Part shown: positions 43,091 to 54,344 of the stretch, piece by piece | Layout of the letters: every line of letters begins with the position of its first letter | Numbering within the stretch: the first letter of the stretch is position 1 | Source of the DNA: Branchinecta lynchi | Taxonomy: Eukaryota > Arthropoda > Branchiopoda > Anostraca > Branchinectidae | NCBI GenBank assembly: GCA_023053575.1 | Contig: JAKZAP010000008.1 | Span: forward strand, 7,272,715 to 7,336,714 | DNA length: 64,000 nucleotides | Reading direction: 5' to 3' | Program-made: the position numbers and the translations under genes | The notes under the pieces: model-generated | What the model saw: only the letters and a program-made list of their open reading frames with translations | Databases searched by the model: none | What the model was told of the DNA's origin: nothing

Positions 43091-44457
43091 CTGGTCAATC
43101 GCATCATTGTTCCCTTGAAACCGACGTTCGTTGCAACGTTATTGGGGTGGTTGATCATACACAGCAGAACTTTGGTGCATTCTGGATGTTCAGAAGCTTT
43201 CTTATACAGCTGGTAAGTTTCCAACAATGGATCCAACAGTTCTTCTCTCTGCACTTCACTCAGTTTTTCAATCAAAAAGGCTTTGTCGATTTTGGACAAG
43301 TCGATCTTTTCGTCGTGATCCAACTTCAGCATGTTTCTTACATTTGTCTCGATCCTGTCCAAGTATTCCAGTGAGTTGGGATTTACATTGATTTGCTCTT
43401 TGGTAACTCTATCAATAAGCCTCGCCAGGGATTTCTTTGGCTTCTTCGGATCGAGAGGATCATATCCCTTGGACACTGCGATTGCGCTAATGTACTTTAG
43501 ATTCGTTTCGAAGTTGGATGGGTGGAAGAAGTCGTACATATAGTCGACGAGGTGAGGGGTGTACGTTTTCAGAACTTGTGTTTTGATTTCTGAGTTGCCC
43601 AGCAAGGCCATGGTTTCATCAAGGTTGAAGCCAACCTTTTTCTTCATGACTGAGTTAAAATTCTTCCAGTCACCAGCGGCAAGAAGTTCCGTCAGTATCT
43701 CCTGAAACTTCTTCACTGTCTCCTTGTCAATACCAGTATACTGAGCCAGAAGGTCTACAAAATATGAATATTCACCAGATTCACCTTTACTCTGCTTGCC
43801 GAAGAAACCACTTTGCCCGATGAAACTGGAAGCTGACTGAAGCACTTCTCCCAAATTTATATTCTCACCACCCATGTTGTCGGGAGTGAACAATGCAGCG
43901 AGTTGTAACAGGGAACTGACAGGACTTGCTTTCTTAGCCGTATTCTCTTGGCTGAAGATGCTTTGGGCCAAGTTGAGCATGCCACTCAAGTTGTTGCCGT
44001 CCGTGTTCCCTAACATTTTTGACGCCATATCTAAAATGTTTTCGTTTCCGAGAGCGTTTACGGCTAGAGGAAGCAGGTCTCCGAGCATGCTACCGAAATC
44101 GTCCGCTGGCTTTTTCTTGGGTTTCGTCTTCTTCTTCGGCTTGTCACCAAGCATACCTTCAGCGGCTGCAATCAGCTTTTGGAGATCTTCTGGGTTGGTA
44201 TTCTTCAACATTTCATAAATATCCTCTGATTCCTTCTTAACTCCTTCCGCCGTCTTAACAACTTTCTCTTTATGAACATGGATTTCGTTGTCTTCAACAT
44301 CCACTTCAACAGTCTGCTGGGACTTGTAGGCCTGGCTTGCTTCAATTCCTTTCGCAAAGAAGGTCACAGAGAAGAACAGGATAAGCAGAGTAAGAGCGAA
44401 AACGCCGAGGTGGGAAAAAGGTCCTCTCAAGTGAGAGGGAGCGCTGATTGTCGACAT
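43091..44457 (-). CDS. Gene 2, first coding exon: signal-anchor protein, unrecognised
   Basis: The 455-codon frame starts at the first ATG after a spliced leader (acceptor TTTTCTTGCAG, 16 nt upstream) and ends in phase 2 at the donor GTAAAA. Residues about 17-36 (LGVFALTLLILFFSVTFFA) form one hydrophobic segment, either a type II anchor or an uncleaved signal. After it come an acidic patch (VEVDVEDNE), a Lys/Pro-rich stretch near 105-118 (KPKKKTKPKKK), and then about 330 mostly helical residues with methionine-rich MLG..L-type repeats. Near the end, ASEHPECTKVLLCMINHP supplies two cysteines. This suggests a secretory-pathway or membrane-tethered protein with a large lumenal or extracellular helical domain. 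I do not recognise a family. Base use (about 45% GC) and the long intact frame mark it as a real host gene. Confidence 0.85.
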
Positions 44458-44473
44458 GATGTCGGTTTAAGCC
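44458..44473 (-). promoter_or_regulatory. 5' UTR piece and acceptor of gene 2
   Basis: GTTGTCTTTTCTTGCAG|GGCTTAAACC places a splice acceptor 16 bases before the ATG, so at least one non-coding exon and the promoter lie at higher coordinates. I could not locate them. Confidence 0.7.
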
Positions 44474-45600
44474 CTGCAAGAAAAGACAACTATCAGCCAT
44501 GCTTCTTGAATGAGAAACAAACCCCCATTGTTTTCTCTTCTAAAACAAAACAAAAATTTTCGACTGGATCGCAAACAGGAATATTTATCGGGCTCCTTCA
44601 TACAGACTCTCATTTTTTTTTTCAAATCCAAAAATCATTTATGTAATTGATTTCTGTCTTTAATTTCCGGTCTAGCCGAGATTACGGCGTGAAAACCAGT
44701 GCCAGTAGAAAACTCACAGGATAGTAAGTAGGTAAGTAAGTATATTTATAACCCACAAAATGTTTTACGGCAAAGGAGAGTGGAGTAGAAATAAATAGAA
44801 AATAGAAAAAAGAAAAGAAACAAAGGACGATAGGACAATAACATACAAAAACATACAACAATCATCCAACTACCAATCAAAAAAGTCTAATCAGTCGGTG
44901 ATGCGGCAGCAGACGCAAACTAGTTTTCCGACGGAAATCAGTGACGGAAACCATACTCTAACCTAACATGTTCTTTATCTATATAGGCACCACCTTCACA
45001 ATTTTCAACGCGACAGTACAACTTACCCGATAATAATATTCTTCTCTCTATACCGGCAAAAAATAGCTAGACAAAGACATTTGTTAGAATTTCCTATTTT
45101 AACCGGGTTCACGGGAATCTAGCAACTTCATAGGAAAACAAAGCACGAAGAATGTCCTTTCTCTTCTTGTCACTAGATCGAAACTCCAAACACCCGACGA
45201 AGACAGAACATCGTGCCTACTGAATTTCCGGTTTTCACCGGGGTCGGTCGGTCGTATTAATGAAGCACGAAAACAATGCACATCGCAGATTCAAAATGTC
45301 GGCTTACCCCACTATCGAGAATCTTAATCGCATGATCAATGTCAATTTAAGAACTACATAAAACCGGATTTACCGGATACCACTCGAAAGCTTGTCCGGC
45401 AAGAACAACAAGTAAAATACCCTGATCCAGCATGTTTTCTTACCCGTATTTCGACACCCAACCCGATTTCCGACCAGAAAAGTTATTTTTTTTGCCAGAT
45501 CTAGCCTGTAGCCGCAACATCTCTTTAGCCACAACTTGTAACCTGATTATTGCAAGAAACTCCATGGAGTCTATGCGTCACTTGTTTCGTCGCAAGTGAA
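44474..45600. repeat. Leader intron with decayed family E monomers
   Basis: Scattered monomer words appear at 44660-44720 and 45210-45480 (TTTCCGGTTTTCACCGG, CTTGTCCGGCAAGAAC, CAGCATGTTTTCTTACCCG) without the palindromic ends. A piece at 44726-44790 looks like an inverted LINE tail (GTAAGTAAGTATATTTATAA). No coding exon seen. Confidence 0.55.
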
Positions 45601-45602
45601 TA

Positions 45603-45856
45603 GTTGCGTTTTTGATTGAAGTTTTGTTCGCCGTTAGCGTAGCCGGTTGCTTAATTAGTGTTTTTACGGCTCCGGCGATCCTTGCCCGGTCGACGTTTCT
45701 TCGACGACTCGAGCAAACTTCGAACTTGCTAGCTCACAAAGTTCGACGGTCAGAGTTTGAAGGACAAAGGAACTGTGTGACGGGCGACCAAAAACGGTAT
45801 TTAAACAAAGACCGTTGAGGTTGAAGGTAACTTCAAACTTCGATCAAAAACGCAAC
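45603..45856. mobile_element. MITE with TA duplication (GTTGCGTTTTTG ends)
   Basis: GTTGCGTTTTTGATTGAAG and CTTCGATCAAAAACGCAAC are inverse, both flanked by TA (45601-45602, 45857-45858). It is 254 bp long. The ends resemble those of the element at 49007-49418 (GTCGCGTTTTTTGC), suggesting one Tc1/mariner-like family. It sits just before a LINE fragment. Confidence 0.8.
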
Positions 45857-45860
45857 TAAT

Positions 45861-46620
45861 ATGTCTAAAAAGCTCCTTGCAAAGCTTTACAACGCTGTGG
45901 TTTTGCCTCACTTACTTTTTGTGGCTCCATTTTGGGAGCTTCTAACAACCCCGGATAAGAAAGAGTTAAGAAAGCTGATCTTCAAGTTCGCTAAATTTCT
46001 TCTTTAACTTCCCAGTTGGTTCCGAAACCGGTACTTGTATCAAAAGTACTCTTTACCCATACTAAAGATTAACCGAAAAGGGCTGGGATAAGACAATCTA
46101 GTTACCCCTTACTTATTCACTTTATTAGCTTGAAGACCCGCTGAAACTCCGCTACTTCGTTGTTCCGCTATTCACGGTCATTTATTTTTGTTGTATGCCT
46201 TACGAGAAAGATTTATGTTTTTTTTTTGTTCAGGAACTAAACAATCTTCCCCAATCCTACCACTCCCGACTGAAACGCCGCGTTTGTGTTGAGATTAAAA
46301 TTTATCGCGTCATAGTAGAGTTTACGCTGTGGGGACGGCCCAAGCTTTTCTGAACGTCATAACTAGAGCAGACAGTGGAAATAAAACAAAATCCTTTTGC
46401 CTAATCCAAATAATTCAGTGTATTCAATTAAATGACACGAAAATAAGTTGACTTTTCAGTTAAACTTCAAGTGTCGAGAATCTGGTCGCAAACCTTATTA
46501 ATAGGGATGTTGTATCCTGGGTGGGTATTCTTTCTGATAAGATTTGTTTGATTTTGTTTTGTACTCCATCATTTTCTCCTTTGTGTAGTTGATGGGCAAT
46601 AAAATATTTCATTCGTTCAT
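45861..46620 (+). pseudogene. LINE 3' part: RT C-terminus, 3' UTR and (ATTC)n tail
   Basis: The frame reads MSKKLLAKLYNAVVLPHLLF, VAPFWELL, LRKLIFKFAKFLL and stop, with degraded homology continuing (LPSWFRNRYLYQKYS). It is homologous to the minus-strand fragment at 34475-34912. The 3' UTR (46470-46610) shares AAGATTTGTTTGATTTTG and GTTGATGGGCAATAAAATA with the tail at 18600-18850 and ends in TTCATTCGTTCATT. Confidence 0.75.
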
Positions 46621-47655
46621 TTATATTTTTCCTCTACCCAAAGAAGGCATCAAAATACGCTGTTTCTGCTTCAAACAAACTCGTCTCTGTATATCATCAG
46701 CAGCAGTTCCAGCAATGTTATGTGCCATAAACATTCACTTCTTCCTACTCGCGCTTGCAAGTGATTAACCCCTTTGACTCCAGGATTGTATACTTCCTTT
46801 CATGGACATAATAATGAACATAATAATTCCTGTTAGGCCTGCATGGCAGCATGATACTAAGCTTACGCACGTAAATGCGAAAATAAATAAATATGAATAA
46901 CTATTACACTGTCTACTTTCATTCTTATTTCTGTTCTTGCTCGAAACTGGTTGCTATGTCGATCAAGAATATTCATGCTAAAAACCTACTGACGACATCT
47001 ATTTCAAGCAAAAGTTGAACATTAGATTAAGACTGGCATGCCCAGGCCACACCTCGTAAGAAAGCGGATTAAGTCTAGTCTATTAACCTTACACTACGAG
47101 ACTTCTTAACGACATTTCATCTCGCTACATCCTGCTCAACAGTTTAAAGAACAGTAGAAACTAGAGAAAACCTATGAAACTTAACATACCACTATCGGTC
47201 TGAATCCTTCACTTGAACTAAAGAACCAGTATCTAAATCCGACCCGTTACTACGCGCCTCTGATGACGAGATGCTGATGTGGCACACAGAGCTGATACTT
47301 TCAGTACTTTTACCACAAGCCCCCGGGCGGCTTGAAGGATAGTCAATGACCGTTTCAAGTGTTTTGAGAATGAAGAATCATTACCGATGGGGTTTTACGG
47401 AATGTTTTAGAGTAGTTGTAAAACATGAGGGGTTGCCCACTCAGTTTTTGGGTGCACAGCCGGTGCCCGCCGTTGCCTGCCGGTGCCGACTGGTGGCCGC
47501 CGCACTAGTAAAAAATTGTCAAATTCACGTGAACTTCACTGTAAAAAGTTTCTCTGAATAAGGATGCAGTATTTGCTGCTGGGATTAATTAATTAATCCG
47601 AATTAGGGATAATTATACCTCCGTAAAGACAAGATTAATCCCAGTAGCAAATACT
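46621..47655. other. No gene; one dispersed GC-rich phrase
   Basis: At 47428-47500 is GGGTTGCCCACTCAG...GGGTGCACAGCCGGTGCC...TGCCTGCCGGTGCCGACTGG. The same phrase is found inverted in part at 53863-53930, so it is a small dispersed repeat. Around 47560-47660, GCAGTATTTGCTGCTGGGAT and ATCCCAGTAGCAAATACTGC form an inverted pair enclosing a TTAATTAATTAATC core. Confidence 0.6.
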
Positions 47656-47661
47656 GCAAGA
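47560..47661. repeat. Short foldback element (about 100 bp)
   Basis: GCAGTATTTGCTGCTGGGATTA and TAATCCCAGTAGCAAATACTGC are inverse over about 21 bp and enclose an AT-rich loop. It is probably a small MITE. Confidence 0.75.
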
Positions 47662-48180
47662 TTGACGATTTTTATGGAGTCTACCGAATTATTGCACAGG
47701 GAGCCTACCGGAATTTTTGCTCAGGGAATTACTGGAGGCTGGATCAGGGGATCTACAGGACTTTGCCCCGCGGAATCTACTAGAATTTTGGAATATACCG
47801 GCATTTGCTCCGAGAGCCTACCGGAATTTTGCTCAGGGTATCTACCGAAATCTTGCTCAAGGGATCTATCGGAACTTGTCTTAGGGAATTTACTGAAGGC
47901 TGGATCGGGGGATCTACCGGACTTTGCCCCACGGAATCTACCAGAACTTTCGAATCTACCGGAATTTTGCTAAGGGACGGTGATTCTGCTCATTTGCTAA
48001 GGGAATCTACCGAAGTCGTTCTCAAGAAATCTACCGAAGTCTTTCTCAAGGAATTTATCAGAACTTGTCTATTTACTAGAGGCTGGATCAGGGAATCTAT
48101 TGGACTTTGCTCCGCGGAATCAACAAGAATTTGGCTCAGGGAATCTACCGGAATTTTGTTGCTTACCGGATAAGTACAGA
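47662..48180 (+). repeat. Higher-order minisatellite (GAATCTACCGGAATTTTGCTCA)
   Basis: A basic unit of about 24-30 bp (GAATCTACCGGAATTTTGCTC) varies in length. A larger pattern with GGCTGGATCAGGGGATCTAC followed by GGACTTTGCCCCGCGGAATC recurs at about 47733, 47906 and 48083, a period of about 175 bp. Two plus-strand frames stay open through it with repeated STG/EST words, as expected when unit lengths are mostly multiples of three. I do not call them genes. Confidence 0.85.
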
Positions 48181-48447
48181 CTCACAGCTTCCCAGGATGA
48201 CTCTAGCACACAACTTACCAGAGTAATTCTTGCAGACAGACAACATAGCGTACCGGAACATTCTTGGGTGATTCGGGTAATCTCCTAAGTTTTGTAGCTT
48301 TCAACAATTAGGCAACCTACTGAAATCCATCATTTCCAACTAAAAATACTATTCCAGGAATAGTTTGACGGTACCATCTACTCCAGTTTCAACAGCTCTC
48401 TCGACTCCTCACCGGTGATAAGCCGAGAAGAGTTCAAAGACGAGTTA

Positions 48448-49688
48448 TAGCTTGTTCAGACGGGACCGAAATAAGCGCGGAAACAGCGGCTGATCTGTTC
48501 AGACGACAGATCAACTGTTTGGGGTTGACGGGAGAATTAAAAAGAAAAACCTAATTCCGGATATTATTTTTCTTTGTAACAAAATACATAAAATTAACAC
48601 AAACATCTTGTGAGTTTGTCAAAGTCAAATATAGTTGATTTGTAGTCTTTAGAGTAGATAAAAGCAACAATCGAATATTGACATATTTCAAGCGACTGGG
48701 TTAAATTTCAAGTTAAAAATCAAATAAAATTAATTTAAATACTTTTTTTTTTAAACTGAACATAAAATATAACTAATAATAAATAGAAATAATACGAGAA
48801 CAGAATGCAATCATTTTGTGTTGTCAGTCACTTTTCAGTGATGGCTGAATGGAAAAATTATTATTTTATCAAAGAAAAATATTGAAAAAAATATCAGACA
48901 GAAACAGAACATACGCTATTGAAATTAGAAAATTATTCTACCTTTTTTTCGAGATCATTTAGTATCCTTGTATGCTCAATGTAAAAATCATGTTATGTTC
49001 ACATTAGTCGCGTTTTTTGCAATCGCTTGGAACGAAAGTTGCCGTTTTTTGCGATCGACTGTCGACTGGAGGTCCAATCGATCCGTTTTGTGTCGCTTGA
49101 CTGGACATCGACTGGGAACAAAGTCAACAGTCGATCCGATGCACCTTTCTCTTGGAGGTCCAGTCAAACTTGGTGCCAAATTTTGAAAACTGAAACATGT
49201 GGACCCAAAAACGTAAAATTTACACCTCAGGAAGCGCCAGTACTGCAGTAGTTTCAGAGACTGCCGAGGGAAGAGTTTTGGGTATGGACTGATTATTGAC
49301 TGATTTAGACCGTTTTTCGAAGGGTTGTTCTCGCTCCCCTATCAAGCGACAAAAAACGGTCAACTGCATGAACCCGGGAACAAGTCCCAATCGCCAGTCG
49401 ATCTGCAAAAAACGCGACTATTGCTCTGACAGAATATGAACTGGATTGACATAAAACTCACCAAGCTTGACTAATTCCCGTAATTACAGTCTTTTTACTG
49501 TCCCTAGAGTCATCAAAGGTCACATTCCAAAGGATTTATTTTACCCCGATCGGTGACGGCGAAGAAAATAAGCAACTATTTGTAAAATCAGCGGCTGATT
49601 TTTGGAATTTTTTCAACCGCTATTTACGCGCGTAAATCAGCCGCTGATCGAGAATCGGCCGCTGTTTCAGCCCCGTGTGAACAAGCTA
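48448..49688. mobile_element. Inverted-repeat element T1, copy 1 (about 1.24 kb)
   Basis: The ends TAGCTTGTTCAGACGGG and CCGTGTGAACAAGCTA are inverse. CGGAAACAGCGGCTGAT on the left pairs with the ATCAGCCGCTG...CGGCCGCTGTTTC part on the right. TTA precedes and follows the ends. No transposase frame is present, so it is non-autonomous. It contains another MITE at 49007-49418. A related copy lies at 61676-62835. Confidence 0.75.
49007..49418. mobile_element. MITE with TA duplication nested in T1
   Basis: GTCGCGTTTTTTGCAATCGC and GATCTGCAAAAAACGCGAC are inverse and flanked by TA on both sides. Further inner inverted words (AGTCGACTGGAGGTCC-like, CGACTGGCGATTGGGAC) extend the stem. It is 412 bp long with no gene; the three short frames within are chance. 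Confidence 0.82.
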
Positions 49689-50754
49689 TTAGCCTTGTTC
49701 CGACATGATCTCAACCCGAAGAGCCTCGAAACAAACAAAAAGAAAATAGTCAAAATGTTTCGTGAATTGGAAGAATTGATTGTCTTCTTTAGTATGGAAC
49801 GCTTTCAAGCTCGCCAAGACAACCCTGTTACCTGCAAAAGGGGAAGGATATTTCAGCAAGATGAGTGTTGGTTAAGGTCACTTCGCGTTCAGCATGGGCT
49901 GACCTGCATCTGTTACTAATCGCATCTGAAACCGATCTAGTTAACTGACAATCTTAAAGTTTAACCGAATAGGTCTAAGGTCCAACACGTCCAGTAACAT
50001 ATCACTTATTCACTCAAATATTCCTGAAAACCCGATAAAAATGCGGTACTTCATTTCTCCATTATCCAGGGATAGTCGATTTCATAGAGTGAACTTATTC
50101 TTTCTGATTTGTCATACATCTATATGCTTGTCCCTCTACGCTTGAAATATTCACTAACTAGCAATTTTATTTTTATTTATTTTATTTCAAATAAGGCCAA
50201 CATGGAATATAACAAAACACACTCAACAAACAAACAAATGTTGTTTGTAAGCCATTGTAAGCCAAATGTAAGCCATTGCCGAAAAATCAAATAAAAATAT
50301 CAGATTCATTGCAAGACATGTCCTAAAATAATATTCTTATTTCATAGTGCAAAACGGATCCACCAGCTGAATTTTATTAGAGCTATGCCCTTCTTGTCAA
50401 GGGTCCTCTCCTGGCTCAAACCCGCTCAAGTTGGAAAAATTAACTTGTGGGTGTTCCCACAACTTTTGTTTTCCCATAAGTTCGTTTTTCCAACCTGAGC
50501 ACTATCAAATATGATTCCAGTCAGGTTGGGCTGAAGGAATATTTTAAATCATTTTTTCTACTTTTCTACAGGGGTAACTTCTCCGACGTCACATCTTCAG
50601 CCCTGGAAAGACAGGCCTTTGTTTAAATTCAAATTCTCCGCGTCTGGATGAATTGTGGTTTGCCATGCAAGCAGCGCACGCTCTGAACGTTATTACGAAA
50701 ACTACAAAATCCCTCAGAAGTGTTCAAAATATTTCAGTATTTAAACATCAAAAT
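49689..50754. other. No gene; dispersed-motif copy
   Basis: The plus frame at 49602-49919 starts in the T1 terminus and has no known motif. At 50360-50560 is a copy of the GACCCTTG dispersed family in minus sense (AGGGTCCTCTCCTGGCTC), with an inner inverted pair CAAGTTGGAAAAATTAACTT / AAGTTCGTTTTTCCAACCT. Confidence 0.5.
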
Positions 50755-51556
50755 GAACAAGACCAAAGGTTTCGATGGTATCCCGAAATTCCAACATTTG
50801 ATGTTCGCCGTTCAGTCTTCGTCAGATTCCTTGAATATTTGTACTGTTAAAATAGAGTTCAGAAATGGAGTCAGCGCGTCCCCTTGCCCCGATACCGAAT
50901 CTCTAATCGATTTTAGAAACAACTTTGAGCTTCAACCAAATTTCCAGCTTCAGCCGAATTCGTGATGAACTGAAAACTGTAAGAGAACTAAGTTTAAATA
51001 TGGATTCAGTGGACCTCCCTACCCCCAATGAATTTCTTATTAGCTTATAAAACATACCTGTTTTTACCGTAAATTCGATACCCTCCTCTGCCTCTAAAGA
51101 TGGGACTAAAGGACCATCTACGAACTTGAGTTATACTTTACCAGTAAATCCTCCAACATTATATATCAACACCTTCGACCTTCGATTACACTAGATCTCT
51201 CCGACGTCCATAGAATAAACAAATGAATGTCGTCATCCAACGCGCATAGCTATACAGGTTTGAGAATAAAGGGGTAGGGAATGCTACCAAAAATTGGTCG
51301 ACAAATTTTGTGTCCGGTTTCTGCCGGATTCCGGGTAAACTACTAGTCCGGCAAGAGAATAACTTTCATATTCCGATTAAGCATGCCTCCTTACCCCTAA
51401 ATCAACTAAGCATGCCTCCTTACCCCTAAATCAACTATCTCAATAGCTTTTAAAAAATATTTTGTTTGCACCTTAATTTGGAACCCCCTCCCGCACCCCT
51501 AAATATAGGCCCAGTAACCCAAAACCCCTCTACTTACGTTTTGGGATCCCAAAAAT
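50755..51556 (+). mobile_element. Family E element, copy 9 (short)
   Basis: It begins AACAAGACCAAAGGTTTCGA and ends TTTTGGGATCCCAAAAATA. It has only about three monomers (one with CTGCCGGATTCCGGGTAAAC) and a partly deleted right domain. A 31-bp piece (AAGCATGCCTCCTTACCCCT) is tandemly repeated at 51378-51430. Confidence 0.85.
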
Positions 51557-52499
51557 AAGCTGCCTTTTCAGTAAAGCTTTACTGAGCCTATTTTGTGTTG
51601 TTTGTAACACATAATAGAAGTCAGAACACAACAGTAGAGTTTCAACAATTCTAGAGTTTCCACAGAGGAGGTCATTAGAAGACTTTCTGGCAAAAACCTG
51701 AAAAAATTCCAGTAAAACTTCACTATTTCGGTAAAATTCCGAAGCTGGAACCCCCCCCCCCCCTCCTTATCAGGAAGGTATCGGGACGCCCCTGGCTTTT
51801 ACTCTAGGGAAATGTGGGCAAACATGCATTTCTCAGTACATTCTTTTACAGCTACGTTACTACTTTGCCGTTTCACACACCACTATCGACAAGGACCGAA
51901 ACTGCTTCAATAGATTTCACCGTCGTTAGTGTTGTATTTGCTTTTTTTTTTCCATTTTTGTAATGTTGAGTACAATCATTCAACCAAGAATAAATAAGGG
52001 AAGAATTGAGAAGACTTGAATCATGCGACGTGTCTTTCCGCCCGATTCTCAAGTATCGCGGGTGGAGCCTACTCGGCGCCTGTCCCGACCACAGAGTAAT
52101 TATTGGCGCTGGTTCTTCTGATCGCCGTTCTCCCTGTCAAGAAAGTGCGCCGAAATCAAATTATACAGAAAAAGGCCGACATTTTGCCGTATGCTCCACA
52201 ATTAAATCGCAGCTACCACTAGTTTAAAAGACGAGATAAGGGGCTAAAGTACAGTGAGATGATAGAAGTGATATTCAATCAGGCAGAAAAGGACACCGAT
52301 TTGGACTGAATACTACAAGCTTAAAGAAGGAAGGACAAGTTTCCAAATGTTTTTACTCTAGGCTTAGAAAGTCAAGGTAGAATATCCGTCTCTGGAGAAG
52401 TGGGAAGTAACATTTACTTCTTCTTTTTTTCACACAAAAATATTCATGTAATCTCCATGGCTGGCAGGTTCATCGTGATGAAAGAAAAGAGTTTTAATA
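51557..52499. other. No feature recognised
   Basis: AT-rich, with a C-run at 51750-51763. At 51960-51990, GTACAATCATTCAACCAAGA followed by ATAAATAAGG may be a retroposon tail. Confidence 0.4.
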
Positions 52500-53125
52500 G
52501 GATAGATAATGAAACATTTAGCCAACTACCCGAGATAATGATATACATTTGGACCAACAATAATAAGTTGTATCCCAAATTTAGACGTTTTGAATGAAAT
52601 CTTATAGTTGTCAATTTCCATAATCAGTCATTAATTTAAAATTAGGAAATACTTCAACCCAACTGTTTTACCAACTGTTAACTATCCGAGAAATGGTATG
52701 AACTAAATTTTGTGTACAGTGTACAACTTAAAACAAAACATAACAACTCTTTGGGTATAGTTAGTCAGCTATGCCCAAAATTCGAGTTTGATTGATGCAA
52801 AAATATGATAATGTAAAAAAAACGATGATGAAAAAGCGTTTGTTATTAGCATAGGCAACGACAAATTTAGCCAGATGTAAACTGCAACTATCCGAGATAA
52901 TGATACACATTTTTGACCAAGAATAATAAGTCCTTTCCACAAATTGAGACGTCTTAAAAGATATTTTACCATCAGCAATCGTTAATTTAGAATTAGGAAA
53001 TAGTTTACAGCCTACTGTGTTTTGCAACTACACGAGAAAGTGATATGAACTAAATTTTGTGCAGACAGTACAACTTAAAAACAAAACATAATAACTCCTT
53101 GAGTACATTTCGACAACTAAATACC
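52500..53125. repeat. Tandem duplication of about 360 bp
   Basis: 52523-52760 and 52887-53115 align: CCGAGATAATGATATACATT / CCGAGATAATGATACACATT, AATTTAAAATTAGGAAATAC / AATTTAGAATTAGGAAATAG, and ATGAACTAAATTTTGTG in both. The copies have diverged by roughly a fifth by eye. Each starts with a CCGAGA word that recurs inside the unit. No coding content. Confidence 0.8.
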
Positions 53126-53147
53126 TTAAATTGTCCAAGTTTAATAC

Positions 53148-53174
53148 CTGTTCTAGATGCGATTCTTTACAGTC
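53148..53174 (-). CDS. Possible 27-nt microexon
   Basis: GTTCTTCTCAG precedes GAC TGT AAA GAA TCG CAT CTA GAA CAG and GTATTA follows, encoding DCKESHLEQ in phase 0. The acceptor is good, but there is no neighbouring exon to test phase, so it may be chance. It could belong to a gene upstream of gene 2. Confidence 0.2.
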
Positions 53175-54344
53175 CTGAGAAGAACAAAATAAAATTACAA
53201 TGATCACACCGATCCTATTGAATCTGAACTAAATGCATGCCTGTTAGGTCTTCCCTTCAGCGTTCAAGTTGCTTAATTGCTCCCCTGAGTCATCAAACGC
53301 CGCATTCCCTAGGGCTTCACCGTCTTTGTGAAGGGTCGTGATACCATAAGCTTCATATTGCAAATCTGACCCGAGATTGAAAAGTCGTTTCCATTTGTAT
53401 TATCCTCAGAATCAGCACTGTTTGAATTTCCCGCCTTTTCTGACTGCTTCATCACTTTTCCTTGGAGGTAACACTTAATACTGCAAGAGGCAACACGCGA
53501 AGCTCCACCCAGGGTCCACCCCCGGTAAATAATATCGGACCAAAAGATATTCCGGATGCTGACATCAAGGTTATGTGAGTTCTCAATTCTCCCGTTATTT
53601 ATTCTTGATTCAACTGGAGTATATTGGTGCTGTCGGTCCGCAGTGTGTCAAATGACCGAAGCGACATTTCTACCTTTACTACCCAGACCCGCCATTTGAC
53701 AGACCACTGATTTTCTGAGGAGTGACCGAAACAGACTGAGACAAGTTTCAGACATTTCTAGGCCATAATCCTCGTGAAAAATAGCAAAATCATAATTTTA
53801 TCACGAAGGAAACAATTCAGGTTTGAAAGGGTTAAGATGATATTTTAAACAGGTTCAAAAAGCCGGTGCCCGCCAGTGCCGCGTCGGGGTGCACAGCCGG
53901 TGCCGAGGAGTGGGCAGCCCTTCCCTTAATTGTTGGGCAAAGACCTAATAATAAAGCAACAGAATAAGGCTTTCGCCCTCGAAATAAAACGTCTAAATAA
54001 AACGTCTAAGGGTGACATTTTCTATCTAACGGGACCATTTCACCTGACGGAGGTGCGACATATCTGAGCTTACACCAAGTATTGCTACTGTGTCCAGAAA
54101 ATTAAACCCGACGAAATAATAAAGCATTTAGAGGACGAACGCGGACATGAGTCACTGCGCTTATTTGATTTCTGAATTCTTCAAATTAACGCCCAGCGCT
54201 CTTCCTCCCTAACGGATCAGAGGGAGAAAGATCCATTTTTTTTTAAACTAGCCTATATTTCCCACATCGAAAAAAAAGGGTCTTGGATTCTCGATAGTTA
54301 TAAAAGGTGCCCAACTGACGCTCGAGAATTTCAAATAAGCGGGG
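53175..54344. other. No gene; small dispersed GC-rich phrase
   Basis: 53863-53930 carries GCCGGTGCCCGCCAGTGCC and GGGTGCACAGCCGGTGCC, matching the phrase at 47428-47500. The rest shows nothing recognisable. Confidence 0.5.

Noticed and set aside
47662..48180. Protein-coding gene with STG/EST repeats
   Set aside because: Open frames follow from tandem units near multiples of three. Two overlapping frames are equally open and there is no splice or signal context.
48930..48975. Minus-strand microexon HTRILNDLEKK
   Set aside because: The donor is fair but the acceptor would be a weak TTGAG, and it lies inside the T1 element.
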